Below are positions 17,401 through 25,746 of a DNA stretch of 40,974 bases, in pieces. A program made the translations under genes and the position numbers. How positions within the stretch are numbered: the first letter of the stretch is position 1; every line of letters starts with the position of its first letter. The DNA is taken from positions 1 through 40,974 of the forward strand of contig JAYNHH010000023.1 of assembly GCA_038107835.1 (NCBI GenBank), given 5' to 3'. The notes below the pieces were generated by a model. That model saw nothing but the letters and a program-made list of their open reading frames with translations, was not told where the DNA came from and made no database searches. Source of the DNA: MED-G116 sp038107835 (GTDB lineage: Bacteria > Pseudomonadota > Alphaproteobacteria > Puniceispirillales > Puniceispirillaceae).

Positions 17401-18555
17401 CTAATTGCCAGTCAGCGGGATAACCGACTGATGGCCATCTTCTGTCATGACCAGTGACAATCCATGCGCCATAAGTGCATTCTTCACAGCGGCCATTGTC
17501 CCCTCAACATTGACCGTAACTGCGCCCGAGGTTACGTCAAGCTTGCGGATACGGTAACCATTGAACACTGCAATCTTGTCAAAAACCGCAAGCCGCGCCG
17601 CCCACTCCTCAAGTGACCTTATGGGCAGGATCAAAGTCATCTTCTGGGTATCACTGCCCGAAATGGCATTGGCCGCATACCAGCTGGCCTGCATCTCCAG
17701 CAAAATCTGCGAGCGGGCGACAGCCAATTGACCAACAAGATCACTCGACACCGGCAGATCGATCATCTTTGCCAAAGTGGTAACCAATTCACCATCACGG
17801 GAAAACAGCTGGCCATCGACCGTCAGAACCGGGGTCGAGCCATCATAATCAAGACGCGCAATGACCAGCATGGTCTGCTCCGCCTCAGCCAGCGTTGCGG
17901 CATAGCTCAGGGTCACGGGATTGGCCCGGGCAAGATCTTCGGCCCGCAGGCTCCGCTCATTGATAATCGTCGGCTCCAACAGCACAAAATTTACCAGCCC
18001 GTTCGAGGTCTCGACAGCCTCACGCCATCCAGACAGCCAGCTGTTGTCACGCTGCCAGGCGCGCGCGCCATCCGGCCCCTGCCAGACCGGGATGACAAGG
18101 ATGGGAGGGCTGCGGAGCTCGGTCCATTTTAGACCATCCTTGCGGAAGGTTGCCCGCAGGCGGTTGGCATCAAAACAGAAATCAAGCAGCGCGATGTAAC
18201 GGCCCTGAAGACTGTTCTCCTCTGTGATGTGAACGAAATCGGAAAACTGGTCGAGGTCATGGCGGTCCAGGAACTGGCTGATTTTTTCAGGATCGTTCAA
18301 GAGGCGCTCAAGCACCACGGCGAATGCCGTCTCGGCGGCAGCACGTGTCCCAAGCTCACGTGCCTCACCGGCAGTGTCGGCAAGTTGGTCAATGCTGACA
18401 TTCCGAACACCGAACTGGGGGGTGCTGCACTCTTCGGCATGGGCTTGAAATCCCATAACCAACAACAGAACAAGGACCAGAGAATGGCTTGTGACAGATC
18501 GCAGGATAACTGGCAAAACACCGGCCCGCCTGAAAATTAATGCTGCATATACCAC
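17401..18555 (-). CDS. DUF2066 domain-containing exported protein
   Basis: The 384-residue protein has an N-terminal hydrophobic segment ending in QAHA before the mature EECSTP, indicating export. The rest matches the DUF2066 pattern, with a conserved ARELGTRAAAETAFAVVLERLL helix near residues 65-90 and a PPILVIPVWQGP strand near 150. The function is unknown. In Gammaproteobacteria DUF2066 genes sit beside hda and purM, and the same neighbours occur here. The start used is GTG at 18555, and other in-frame TTG/GTG codons are possible. Confidence 0.8.
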   Translation of the reverse strand: MVYAALIFRRAGVLPVILRSVTSHSLVLVLLLVMGFQAHAEECSTPQFGVRNVSIDQLADTAGEARELGTRAAAETAFAVVLERLLNDPEKISQFLDRHDLDQFSDFVHITEENSLQGRYIALLDFCFDANRLRATFRKDGLKWTELRSPPILVIPVWQGPDGARAWQRDNSWLSGWREAVETSNGLVNFVLLEPTIINERSLRAEDLARANPVTLSYAATLAEAEQTMLVIARLDYDGSTPVLTVDGQLFSRDGELVTTLAKMIDLPVSSDLVGQLAVARSQILLEMQASWYAANAISGSDTQKMTLILPIRSLEEWAARLAVFDKIAVFNGYRIRKLDVTSGAVTVNVEGTMAAVKNALMAHGLSLVMTEDGHQSVIPLTGN

Positions 18556-18617
18556 CGCAAAGCCCTATGATGCGAAACGTCCGCTTCCTTATACCATTAC
18601 CGACAGATGAAGCCAGC

Positions 18618-19700
18618 ATGTCAGACAAAAATCCAAACAGTAAATCGCTGAGTTATCGGGATGCCGGCGTCGATATCGATGCGGGGGATCAGCTTGTCGC
18701 AGACATTGCGCCCCATGCAAAGCGCACCAGACGAAGGGGGGCTGATGCCTCACTTGGCGGCTTTGGCGGATTGTTCGACCTGCGCGCAGCCGGCTTTAGT
18801 GATCCGATTCTGGTGGCCGCAACCGATGGTGTCGGAACAAAGCTGGAGCTGGCGAGGCAATTGGGGCTGCATCGGGGTCTTGGCATTGATCTGGTGGCGA
18901 TGTGCGCGAATGATATTCTTGTCCAAGGCGCAATGCCATTGTTTTTTCTCGACTATTTTGCCACAGGCAAACTGGAACCAGCGGTGGCGGCAGAAGTTGT
19001 GGCGGGCATCGCCGATGGCTGTCTGGAGGTCGAATGCGCATTGATTGGCGGTGAAACAGCTGAAATGCCCGGCATTTATCCAGCCGGATCATATGATCTG
19101 GCCGGATTTTGTGTCGGCGCGGCGGAACGCGGCACTCTGCTCAGCCCGGGGATGGCAAAGGCAGGTGATATTGCCATTGCGTTGCCCTCTTCCGGCATCC
19201 ATTCGAACGGCTATTCGCTTGTACGTAAAATCATTGAAGTTACCGGCGCGGACCTTGCTGCACCAGCACCTGGCGAGACCGGCCAAACCCTCGGCGAGGC
19301 TTTGCTCGAACCAACGCGCCTGTATCAGAAAGCTGTCAGCTGCGCATTGGCAACAGGCGGCGTTCATGGGATCGTGCATGTCACCGGCGGCGGTCTGATC
19401 GAAAACCCGCCACGTGTCTACGATGATCAGGTCAGCCTTGTGCTGGACCTTGCCACAAAATCACTGCCACCACTTTTTTCCTGGTTGCAGGCAGCCGGCA
19501 ATATTGAGACATATGAGCTTGCCAGAACCTTTAACTGCGGTATTGGCATGCTGTTTTTTGCTGCATCTGACAGCGCCGATGCCCTTTTGGCTGCTTTGGT
19601 GGAGGGACCCGAACCCGACGCCTGGATTGCCGGCAGATTGATAGAGCGGGAGTCGCAACCAGCAGTCATTTTACAGAACAGTGAGAGCTGCGCCTCTTGA
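18618..19700 (+). CDS. purM: phosphoribosylformylglycinamidine cyclo-ligase (AIR synthase)
   Basis: PurM closes the imidazole ring of aminoimidazole ribonucleotide using ATP. With the ATG at 18618 the protein has 360 residues, the usual size. Visible motifs are SYRDAGVDIDAG at the N terminus, ATDGVGTKL, the GLGIDLVAMCANDI phosphate-binding region, ALIGGETAEMPG, GLIENPPRV and a GIGMLFF segment. In-frame ATGs further upstream would overlap the divergent DUF2066 start and are less likely. The last codons overlap the purN start, so purM-purN form a coupled pair. Confidence 0.96.
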   Translation: MSDKNPNSKSLSYRDAGVDIDAGDQLVADIAPHAKRTRRRGADASLGGFGGLFDLRAAGFSDPILVAATDGVGTKLELARQLGLHRGLGIDLVAMCANDILVQGAMPLFFLDYFATGKLEPAVAAEVVAGIADGCLEVECALIGGETAEMPGIYPAGSYDLAGFCVGAAERGTLLSPGMAKAGDIAIALPSSGIHSNGYSLVRKIIEVTGADLAAPAPGETGQTLGEALLEPTRLYQKAVSCALATGGVHGIVHVTGGGLIENPPRVYDDQVSLVLDLATKSLPPLFSWLQAAGNIETYELARTFNCGIGMLFFAASDSADALLAALVEGPEPDAWIAGRLIERESQPAVILQNSESCAS

Positions 19701-20377
19701 TCAAGACCCGCATTGCCATTCTTGTATCCGGCCGAGGCAGCAACATGCAGCGCCTCGTCGAGACCTGTGAACAGCAATTGCCGTCTGTCGAAATTGTTCT
19801 GGTTGCCAGCAACAAACCCTGCGCTGGAATTGATTTTGCTGCGGCCCGCGGCCTGCCAACAGCGCTGATTGACCGGCAGACCCATGACAGCCGGCAGGCA
19901 CAGGAAACAGCCCTTGCCAAAACCATCGAGGCAGCGGCAGCTGATTGGATTTTCCTTGCTGGCTACATGGCCATTTTAAGCGCTGATTTCGTCGGGCGAT
20001 TTACCGGCAGAATACTTAATATTCATCCGTCTCTCTTGCCTGCATTCAAGGGATTGGACACCCATCAACGGGCGCTTGATGCCGGGGTGTCACAGCATGG
20101 TGCGTCCGTACATATTGTCACAGCTGCCTTGGATGATGGACCAGTAATTCTTCAGGCTGGCCTGAAAATCGGTGAAGACGAGACGGCCGAAACATTGGCT
20201 GAGCGCGTTCTCCGGTTGGAGCATCACCTTCTTCCCTTTGTGCTGGCAAGCCTCGCCACAGGCAAATTGACACTCAGCAATGCTGTCCCACACTGGGTGG
20301 CGCGCACCGAGATTTTTGCCACAGTTGACGCGGTGACACGTGACTTTCTTGAAGATCACGCAATCTGGCCCGGATAA
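19697..20377 (+). CDS. purN: phosphoribosylglycinamide formyltransferase
   Basis: PurN transfers a formyl group from 10-formyl-tetrahydrofolate to GAR. The 226-residue protein begins with ILVSGRGSNMQ and carries the catalytic Asn in LNIHPSLLPAF, His in HGASVH and Asp in DDGPVI, all in the conserved order. A TTG start at 19697 overlaps the purM stop (TTGA) by four bases. The C-terminal extension beyond the usual 190-210 residues shows no recognisable domain. Confidence 0.96.
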   Translation: MIKTRIAILVSGRGSNMQRLVETCEQQLPSVEIVLVASNKPCAGIDFAAARGLPTALIDRQTHDSRQAQETALAKTIEAAAADWIFLAGYMAILSADFVGRFTGRILNIHPSLLPAFKGLDTHQRALDAGVSQHGASVHIVTAALDDGPVILQAGLKIGEDETAETLAERVLRLEHHLLPFVLASLATGKLTLSNAVPHWVARTEIFATVDAVTRDFLEDHAIWPG

Positions 20378-20499
20378 TCCCGGAGCGGCTGTTACAGGGT
20401 GGGCTGCGACCGATCGCCTGATCAATGAAGCATGGATTGATTTCGGTCAGGCAATGCGCGATAAGGGTGATGAAAATTTGCCCAGGGGAGATATTGGAA

Positions 20500-20631
20500 A
20501 TGGACACAAGCAATCTGAACAAGCAGGCAAAGGCACATCTGGCCTTCTATCACAACTTCATGACAGCATCCAAGATCGTCACAGGTCTGGTCATTCTGAC
20601 ACTGATCATCATGGCGGCGACCCTGCTTTAG
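20500..20631 (+). CDS. 43-residue membrane protein, aa3-type cytochrome oxidase subunit IV-like
   Basis: The frame starts MDTSNLNKQAKAHLAFYHNF and ends with a single hydrophobic helix (about residues 24-43). GGGGAG ends 9 bases upstream of the ATG and a strong terminator lies 40 bases after the stop, so it looks like a true gene. The layout (short polar N terminus, aromatic/Phe motif, one C-terminal helix) resembles the small bacterial aa3 oxidase subunit IV family (PF07835). The resemblance is structural and short, so the family call is tentative. It follows purN on the same strand. Confidence 0.6.
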   Translation: MDTSNLNKQAKAHLAFYHNFMTASKIVTGLVILTLIIMAATLL

Positions 20632-20661
20632 ATGAGGCTTAACCGCCGCAATCATCGACAA

Positions 20662-20691
20662 AAACAAAAAGCGGGCTTTGCCCGCCTTTTT
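20662..20691. terminator. bidirectional rho-independent terminator
   Basis: A perfect GCGGGC-TTT-GCCCGC hairpin (20671-20685) is preceded by an A-rich run and followed by CTTTTT. It therefore presents a U tract on both strands. It separates the plus-strand small membrane protein from ndk on the minus strand and should end both transcripts. Confidence 0.9.
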
Positions 20692-20719
20692 CAACAATGT
20701 GTCCTGACTTATCTGCTGG

Positions 20720-21142
20720 CTAGTCAGTGATCTCACAGCCGGCAAAGAAATAGGCAATTTCGATGGCTGCGTTCTCAGGGCTGTCAGAACCGTGGACGGA
20801 GTTGGCCTCGATCGACTCGGCAAAGTCCTTTCGAATGGTGCCGTCAGCCGCATCAGCCGGATTTGTCGCTCCCATTGTCTCACGGTTCTTTGCAATCGCG
20901 TTCTCACCTTCAAGAACCTGCAGTACAACCGGGCCAGAGGTCATGAATGCAACAAGGTCATTATAAAATGGACGCTCGGCATGAACCGCATAGAAAGCCT
21001 TGGCCTCGGCCTCGCTCAGTTGCTTGCGCTTCTGGCCAACAATCCGCAGGCCGGCAGCCTCGAGACGGGAATTGATCTGACCCGTCAAATTGCGGCGTGT
21101 TGCGTCGGGTTTAATGATGGAGAAGGTTCTTTCGAGGGCCAT
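20720..21142 (-). CDS. ndk: nucleoside diphosphate kinase
   Basis: Ndk moves the gamma phosphate from NTPs to NDPs through a phosphohistidine. The 140-residue length is standard. Landmarks are ERTFSIIKPDATRRN at the start, the ETMGATNPADAADGTIR nucleotide-binding stretch, and His117 in the NSVHGSDSPENA active-site motif. AAAGGAAGC sits just before the ATG. It ends against the bidirectional terminator at 20662-20691. Confidence 0.98.
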   Translation of the reverse strand: MALERTFSIIKPDATRRNLTGQINSRLEAAGLRIVGQKRKQLSEAEAKAFYAVHAERPFYNDLVAFMTSGPVVLQVLEGENAIAKNRETMGATNPADAADGTIRKDFAESIEANSVHGSDSPENAAIEIAYFFAGCEITD

Positions 21143-21331
21143 TGTGCTTCCTTTGCATTTCTAATAACTGCGTCGAGTGGGTCAGGCTTCCAATCAGATT
21201 GGCGGGCAATGGCTGACCTTACCCAGAGTGAAAGTCGCCATCACCATTACGCCGCCTTAATAGGCAATGCCGGGCGTGGTTACAAGCCCCAATTTACCTG
21301 CCCACATAGCCCCCTCGCCAGCGCCGGGCGC

Positions 21332-21784
21332 TCAGGCATTTTTCTGCCATCTTCCATCATCAGCCTGCGCATAATAGCCGAGCTGCAATGAGGAATTTTC
21401 TCCCCACTCCTTCCATTGGGCGCGGGCGTCGGTCGTCTGCGCTTCAGAGCGGCCGTCAAACAGGTTGAACACCCGCTCAAAGCCCTCCAGGCTTGGCGGT
21501 GTCTGCCCATGGACCAGAAACAGGAATGGCGCATCAATGGGATTGCGCGCCGGGTCCGTCGAAATCCAGACAGATGCAACGTCAACACCCTCGGCATCAT
21601 CTACCCCGTGCGGAATCCACGACTCTGCCTCATGCGTCCACAGCGCCGCGTCCAATGCAGTCGCAGCCGGCTTTGGACACAGGATCAATGCAGTCTTTCC
21701 AGCCGCGATGGTCTTTTTCAACAGCAGGACAAGCGCTGTTTCAAGATCAGACTGCGTCAGATGATAGAAATCAACCTGGGTCAT
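21332..21784 (-). CDS. holC: DNA polymerase III chi subunit
   Basis: HolC (chi) binds SSB and links the clamp loader to the lagging strand template. The 150-residue protein begins VDFYHLTQ, has the LLKKTIAAGKTALI segment, and ends its core with ERVFNLFDGRSEAQTTDARAQWKEW, a very characteristic chi sequence. It lies 29 bases after pepA on the same strand, a common holC-pepA arrangement, so co-transcription from the pepA promoter is likely. Confidence 0.93.
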   Translation of the reverse strand: MTQVDFYHLTQSDLETALVLLLKKTIAAGKTALILCPKPAATALDAALWTHEAESWIPHGVDDAEGVDVASVWISTDPARNPIDAPFLFLVHGQTPPSLEGFERVFNLFDGRSEAQTTDARAQWKEWGENSSLQLGYYAQADDGRWQKNA

Positions 21785-21813
21785 GTTGCCGCTTCACATC
21801 GCCGTCCCGATAT

Positions 21814-23283
21814 CTAGTCCTTCCTGGAGAGGCTGACATCCGTCCACTGATCGATCATCCGGTTCAGCAGCCTGACACCAAAGCCTGTACCACCCTTTGG
21901 CACGGTTGCTGTCGCCTTGTCAGACCAGGCCTTGCCGGCAATGTCAAGATGGGCCCAGGGGGTGCCATCAACAAACCGCTCGAGAAAACAGGCTGCGGTG
22001 ATCGAGCCGCCGTAGGGGCCACCGATATTCTTCATATCGGCAATATGCGATTTCAGCATCTTGTCATATGCCTCGCCCATCGGCATGCGCCAGAGTTTCT
22101 CATCGGTTGCCTCGCCAGCGACGCTTAACTGCGCCGAAAGATCGTCGCTGTTTGAGAACATGCCGGCATATTCCTTGCCAAGAGACACCAGAATGGCACC
22201 CGTCAATGTAGCAAGATTGACCATTGCCTGTGGCCTGAATCTGGTCTCAGTGTAATGCAGGGCGTCCGCCAGAACGAGGCGCCCCTCTGCATCGGTGTTA
22301 ATGACTTCGATCGTCTTGCCGGACATCGCAGTAACAACGTCTCCCGGGCGCTGGGCATTGCCGTCAGGCATGTTTTCAACAAGACCAATCACACCAACAA
22401 CGTTACGCTGCACCCGGCGTCCGGCAATGGCGCACATCGCGCCAGTCACCGCAGCCGATCCGCCCATATCCCATTTCATGTCCTCCATGCCTTTTGGAGG
22501 TTTCAGGGAAATGCCGCCGGTATCGAAGGTCACGCCCTTGCCCACAAGTGCCACAGGAGCTTCACTGCCTCCCCCCTTCCAGTTCATCACAACCATGCGT
22601 GACTCGCGGCGGCTACCCTGGCCAACGCCAAGCAAGGCGCCCATACCAAGCTCCTCCATCGCCGCCTCATCCAAAACATCCACCTCAAGACCAAGCTCGG
22701 CAAGCGCCTTGCACCGATCAGCATAGACAGCTGGATACAGCTTGTTGGCAGGTTCAAAAACAAGATCACGGGCAAGACAGACACCATCAACCAGTGCATA
22801 CCGATCTGCGATTAGTGAATGCTGGTCATCAATGCCATCGGCGGTGAGAGTGAGTGAGACGGTTTCGCTGACGCTGTCGGTCTCAGTGAAGTAATCCTCG
22901 AAATGATAAGCCGCGAGCCGCATGCCAAGAACGAGATCGGCAGTAATCTCATCAGCAAGCTGGTGTTCAGGCATATGCCCACGTTTCTGCGCCGTTGCCT
23001 CAAGTGCTTTGAATACGGCTCCCCCAATATCCTCGGCATCACGTCCAGCCTCCAGCGCATCACCAATGCCAACCAGCAAATAGGTTCCAGCCGCTCCATA
23101 AAGCGTCAGACTCTTGCCCTTCTTGCCGGTAAACTGGGCCGCGCCCATTGCTGCGATCAGCTCAGCTGCTGCCGTCTTATCGAGATGTGGGATGATCGTT
23201 GCGTTTGTGCCAATCAAACAGATCGTGACGACATCACCCTCGGGTGCTGCAGAAGACAGAACGAGTTTCAACTTATTAGCCAT
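21814..23283 (-). CDS. pepA: leucyl aminopeptidase (cytosol aminopeptidase, M17)
   Basis: PepA is a hexameric di-metal aminopeptidase. From the ATG at 23283 (preceded by AGGTGAA) the protein has 489 residues, typical for M17. The metal-binding core reads VGKGVTFDTGGISLKPP and the catalytic NTDAEGRLVLADAL. An N-terminal macro-like domain precedes it. The frame continues upstream without a stop for about 120 codons, but that part has no M17 similarity and overlaps the promoter region, so I exclude it. Confidence 0.96.
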   Translation of the reverse strand: MANKLKLVLSSAAPEGDVVTICLIGTNATIIPHLDKTAAAELIAAMGAAQFTGKKGKSLTLYGAAGTYLLVGIGDALEAGRDAEDIGGAVFKALEATAQKRGHMPEHQLADEITADLVLGMRLAAYHFEDYFTETDSVSETVSLTLTADGIDDQHSLIADRYALVDGVCLARDLVFEPANKLYPAVYADRCKALAELGLEVDVLDEAAMEELGMGALLGVGQGSRRESRMVVMNWKGGGSEAPVALVGKGVTFDTGGISLKPPKGMEDMKWDMGGSAAVTGAMCAIAGRRVQRNVVGVIGLVENMPDGNAQRPGDVVTAMSGKTIEVINTDAEGRLVLADALHYTETRFRPQAMVNLATLTGAILVSLGKEYAGMFSNSDDLSAQLSVAGEATDEKLWRMPMGEAYDKMLKSHIADMKNIGGPYGGSITAACFLERFVDGTPWAHLDIAGKAWSDKATATVPKGGTGFGVRLLNRMIDQWTDVSLSRKD

Positions 23284-23341
23284 TAATTCACCTTGCTGTT
23301 TTATATTTTTGGAGTGCTTGCGGACGCGGTTGAGACACACG

Positions 23342-23370
23342 ATAAAACAGAGTTGTTCCACACCTGTCAA
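23342..23370 (-). promoter_or_regulatory. putative sigma70 promoter of pepA
   Basis: Minus strand -35 TTGACA (23365-23370), 17-base spacer, -10 TTTTAT (23342-23347). Predicted start of transcription is about 50 bases before the pepA ATG. It also argues that the longer upstream reading frame is not translated. Confidence 0.55.
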
Positions 23371-23453
23371 ACCGGGTTGACCATTCCCACGCTTGTCACT
23401 GCGGCCTTTTCCCATCAGGCCATTGAATCCATGTGCAGAAACAATCAATGTTT

Positions 23454-23483
23454 TTGCGTTTACAATGATGGATGTGTTATCTA
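23454..23483 (+). promoter_or_regulatory. putative sigma70 promoter of lptF
   Basis: -35-like TTGCGT (23454-23459) and -10 TATCTA (23478-23483) with an 18-base spacer. It lies about 27 bases before the preferred lptF start. Both elements are imperfect. Confidence 0.4.
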
Positions 23484-23509
23484 GACGTCTCAACGTCAAT
23501 GGACAAAAC

Positions 23510-24631
23510 ATGCAATTCAGCCGATATATTTTTGCGCAGCTGTTGCGGACAACATGTGCCGTCACCTTGGTGATCATCGGCATCGTCTGGCTGTTCCAGA
23601 CAATCCGCCTTCTCGAAATGGTGATCAGCCGGGGCGCAGCATTTTCTGATTTCATCCTGATGTCTTTTGCAGTGATTCCACTTTGGCTGACAATTGCCCT
23701 GCCAATCGGTGCCTTTGTTGCGGTTAACTGGGTTTTTCACCGCATTCTCACCGACCGTGAACTCACGGTGATGCAGGCAATCGGCCTGAGCCCGATGCAG
23801 ATTGCCCGCGCACCGATTGCGCTTGGCGCGCTTGTCAGCGCAGCCATGTTGGCCAATTCCATTTTCATTCTCCCCAGTTCCTTCGGCGTGTACAAGGAAC
23901 AGCAATTCAAAATCCGCAACAGCATTCCCGCCATCCTTCTTCAAGACAATGTGTTTGTTGATGTCGTCGATGGTATGACCATGCTGATCGGAAAGCATGG
24001 CAGCAATGGTGTCGCCAGCGACGTTTTCATCCACGACACCAGGAATGAAGGCAAAATCGTCACTGTTCTGGCTGAGACTGGCCAGTTCATAAAGACAAAT
24101 GGCGCGCCGGCGCTTGTGCTGCAGAATGGCCAGCGGGCGGAACTGACCGATAACACAAACAACAGTGCCATGCTGTATTTTGACAGCCATACGATGTCGA
24201 TCACCGCCACAGAGGGGCCAAAATCCAAACGCATGCCGATCGACATGAACGAGGACACAATCCCCAATCTTCTGAACCCGGCAAAGTCTCCAAGTCCCGA
24301 TTACTTCAACGAACGACGCGCGGAGGGTCACTACCGGATCATGTCACCCTTTCTCGGCTTCGCTCTGATACTTATTGCGACGGCACTTACCCTGCGGGGC
24401 CAGATAAGGCGTGATCTCTGGGGACAGCGCGCTTTCGCCAATATTGTTGTCGGCATTGGCACGATCATCCTTCTGGTTATGTCACGGAGCATCGCAACCT
24501 CAACGCCTCAATTTATTCCGCTGCTCTATGCCAGCATACTCATCCCAGTTGCCATATGTCTTTGGTCACTCTCCGCAACCCGCGGGGTCGCTACATCCAG
24601 CGGTCAATTGTCAGACGAGTTAAGCGCATGA
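23510..24631 (+). CDS. lptF: LPS export ABC transporter permease LptF
   Basis: LptF is one of the two inner-membrane permeases that extract lipopolysaccharide and feed it to the LptC/A bridge. From the ATG at 23510 it has 373 residues, beginning MQFSRYIFAQLLRTT, the usual YjgP/YjgQ start. Three membrane spans precede a periplasmic beta-jellyroll domain (about residues 130-265) and three follow it. In-frame ATGs at 23465 and 23468 lie within the putative promoter and are less likely. The stop overlaps the lptG start. Confidence 0.93.
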   Translation: MQFSRYIFAQLLRTTCAVTLVIIGIVWLFQTIRLLEMVISRGAAFSDFILMSFAVIPLWLTIALPIGAFVAVNWVFHRILTDRELTVMQAIGLSPMQIARAPIALGALVSAAMLANSIFILPSSFGVYKEQQFKIRNSIPAILLQDNVFVDVVDGMTMLIGKHGSNGVASDVFIHDTRNEGKIVTVLAETGQFIKTNGAPALVLQNGQRAELTDNTNNSAMLYFDSHTMSITATEGPKSKRMPIDMNEDTIPNLLNPAKSPSPDYFNERRAEGHYRIMSPFLGFALILIATALTLRGQIRRDLWGQRAFANIVVGIGTIILLVMSRSIATSTPQFIPLLYASILIPVAICLWSLSATRGVATSSGQLSDELSA

Positions 24632-25734
24632 GCAGGATGTCAGTTTTCGGATTGCTGTTCCGCTATTTTGCCAAACGGCACCTTTTCTGGACCGGTCTCT
24701 GTCTTTTGGGCCTTACCGCCGTTGTCTCAATCATCCAGACCGTTGAATTGATCAGACGCGTCAGTGTCCTGAAAAACAATACCGTCGAAGTCAATTTCCT
24801 GATGCTGTCGATGCTGAACCTACCTGCGGTTATAGATGTTGTTCTGCCCTTTGCTTTGCTGAGCGGTTCGATGCTGTGCTTCAACGCCTTGAACAGGACA
24901 AATGAATTTGTTGTTACACGCGGTATGGGTACATCCATCTGGAGCGCTCTTAGCCCGGCCTTTCTTGCGGCTTTTGGCGTTGGGCTGTTCTTTATCATGG
25001 TGATAAATCCAATCGGGTCCTTTACCGCAAAACAATATGAAAAACAGATGGTTGCCATTTTTGGCACCGATGATCGCAACCTTTCGGTGACGGCAGATGG
25101 CATTTGGTTGCGTGACAAGCAAGAGGATCGCCAGTTGATCATTCATGGCGACGCATTGGATGCCGCTAATGTCAGCATCATCAATCCGGTAATCTATCAA
25201 TTTGCGGCACCCGGGGAGTTGCAGGCCCGTCTGCGCGGTAGCGCCATGCTGCTTACAGACACCGGTTGGATGATTGAAAATGCGATGGCTTGGGACAATG
25301 ATGGCGGCAGGAAAGAGATCGGCACCCTGATGCTTGCCACGAACATCGCCACTCTCGACATTGAGCGGTCAACCGAACCACCACACACCATCCCAGTCTA
25401 TACACTTCCCCGTTTCATTCAGATGCTGAAAAATACGGGGTTGCCTACAATCAATCACAGTATTCATTTTCATCAATTGTTGGCCCTGCCACTTTTGATG
25501 GTCGGCATCACCATGCTGGGCGCACGTTTTACCCTGAGAAATGTAAACCGGGGCAGGCGCATGCAGCTTTTCACCAGGGGCGTCTTGATTGCAACGGCTA
25601 TTTTCATTTATGGCTATTTAATGCAAATTCTGGGTTCAACTTTTCGGGTACCACCAGCTATTGCCGGTTGGACACCCGCAATCACAATTCTGCTTGTTGG
25701 CGCAGCGCTGTTGGCAAGACTTGATGAAAGTTAG
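24628..25734 (+). CDS. lptG: LPS export ABC transporter permease LptG
   Basis: LptG pairs with LptF in the LptB2FG exporter. The ATG at 24628 overlaps the lptF stop (ATGA), giving 368 residues. The N-terminal FGLLFRYFAKRHLFW and the following spans, a central periplasmic domain, and three C-terminal spans (including LPLLMVGITMLGARF) fit the family. Start codons inside lptF would add residues without similarity. It is probably translated in equimolar amounts with LptF. Confidence 0.93.
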   Translation: MSRMSVFGLLFRYFAKRHLFWTGLCLLGLTAVVSIIQTVELIRRVSVLKNNTVEVNFLMLSMLNLPAVIDVVLPFALLSGSMLCFNALNRTNEFVVTRGMGTSIWSALSPAFLAAFGVGLFFIMVINPIGSFTAKQYEKQMVAIFGTDDRNLSVTADGIWLRDKQEDRQLIIHGDALDAANVSIINPVIYQFAAPGELQARLRGSAMLLTDTGWMIENAMAWDNDGGRKEIGTLMLATNIATLDIERSTEPPHTIPVYTLPRFIQMLKNTGLPTINHSIHFHQLLALPLLMVGITMLGARFTLRNVNRGRRMQLFTRGVLIATAIFIYGYLMQILGSTFRVPPAIAGWTPAITILLVGAALLARLDES

Positions 25735-25746
25735 GGACAGTCTTCA

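Noticed and set aside
23284..23655. Roughly 120-codon in-frame upstream extension of pepA
   Set aside because: No M17 similarity, it covers the likely pepA promoter, and MANKLK at 23283 has a good ribosome-binding site.
23477..24331. A 284-codon minus-strand frame inside lptF
   Set aside because: It is a shadow of lptF; the plus-strand frame has clear permease membrane spans and family similarity.
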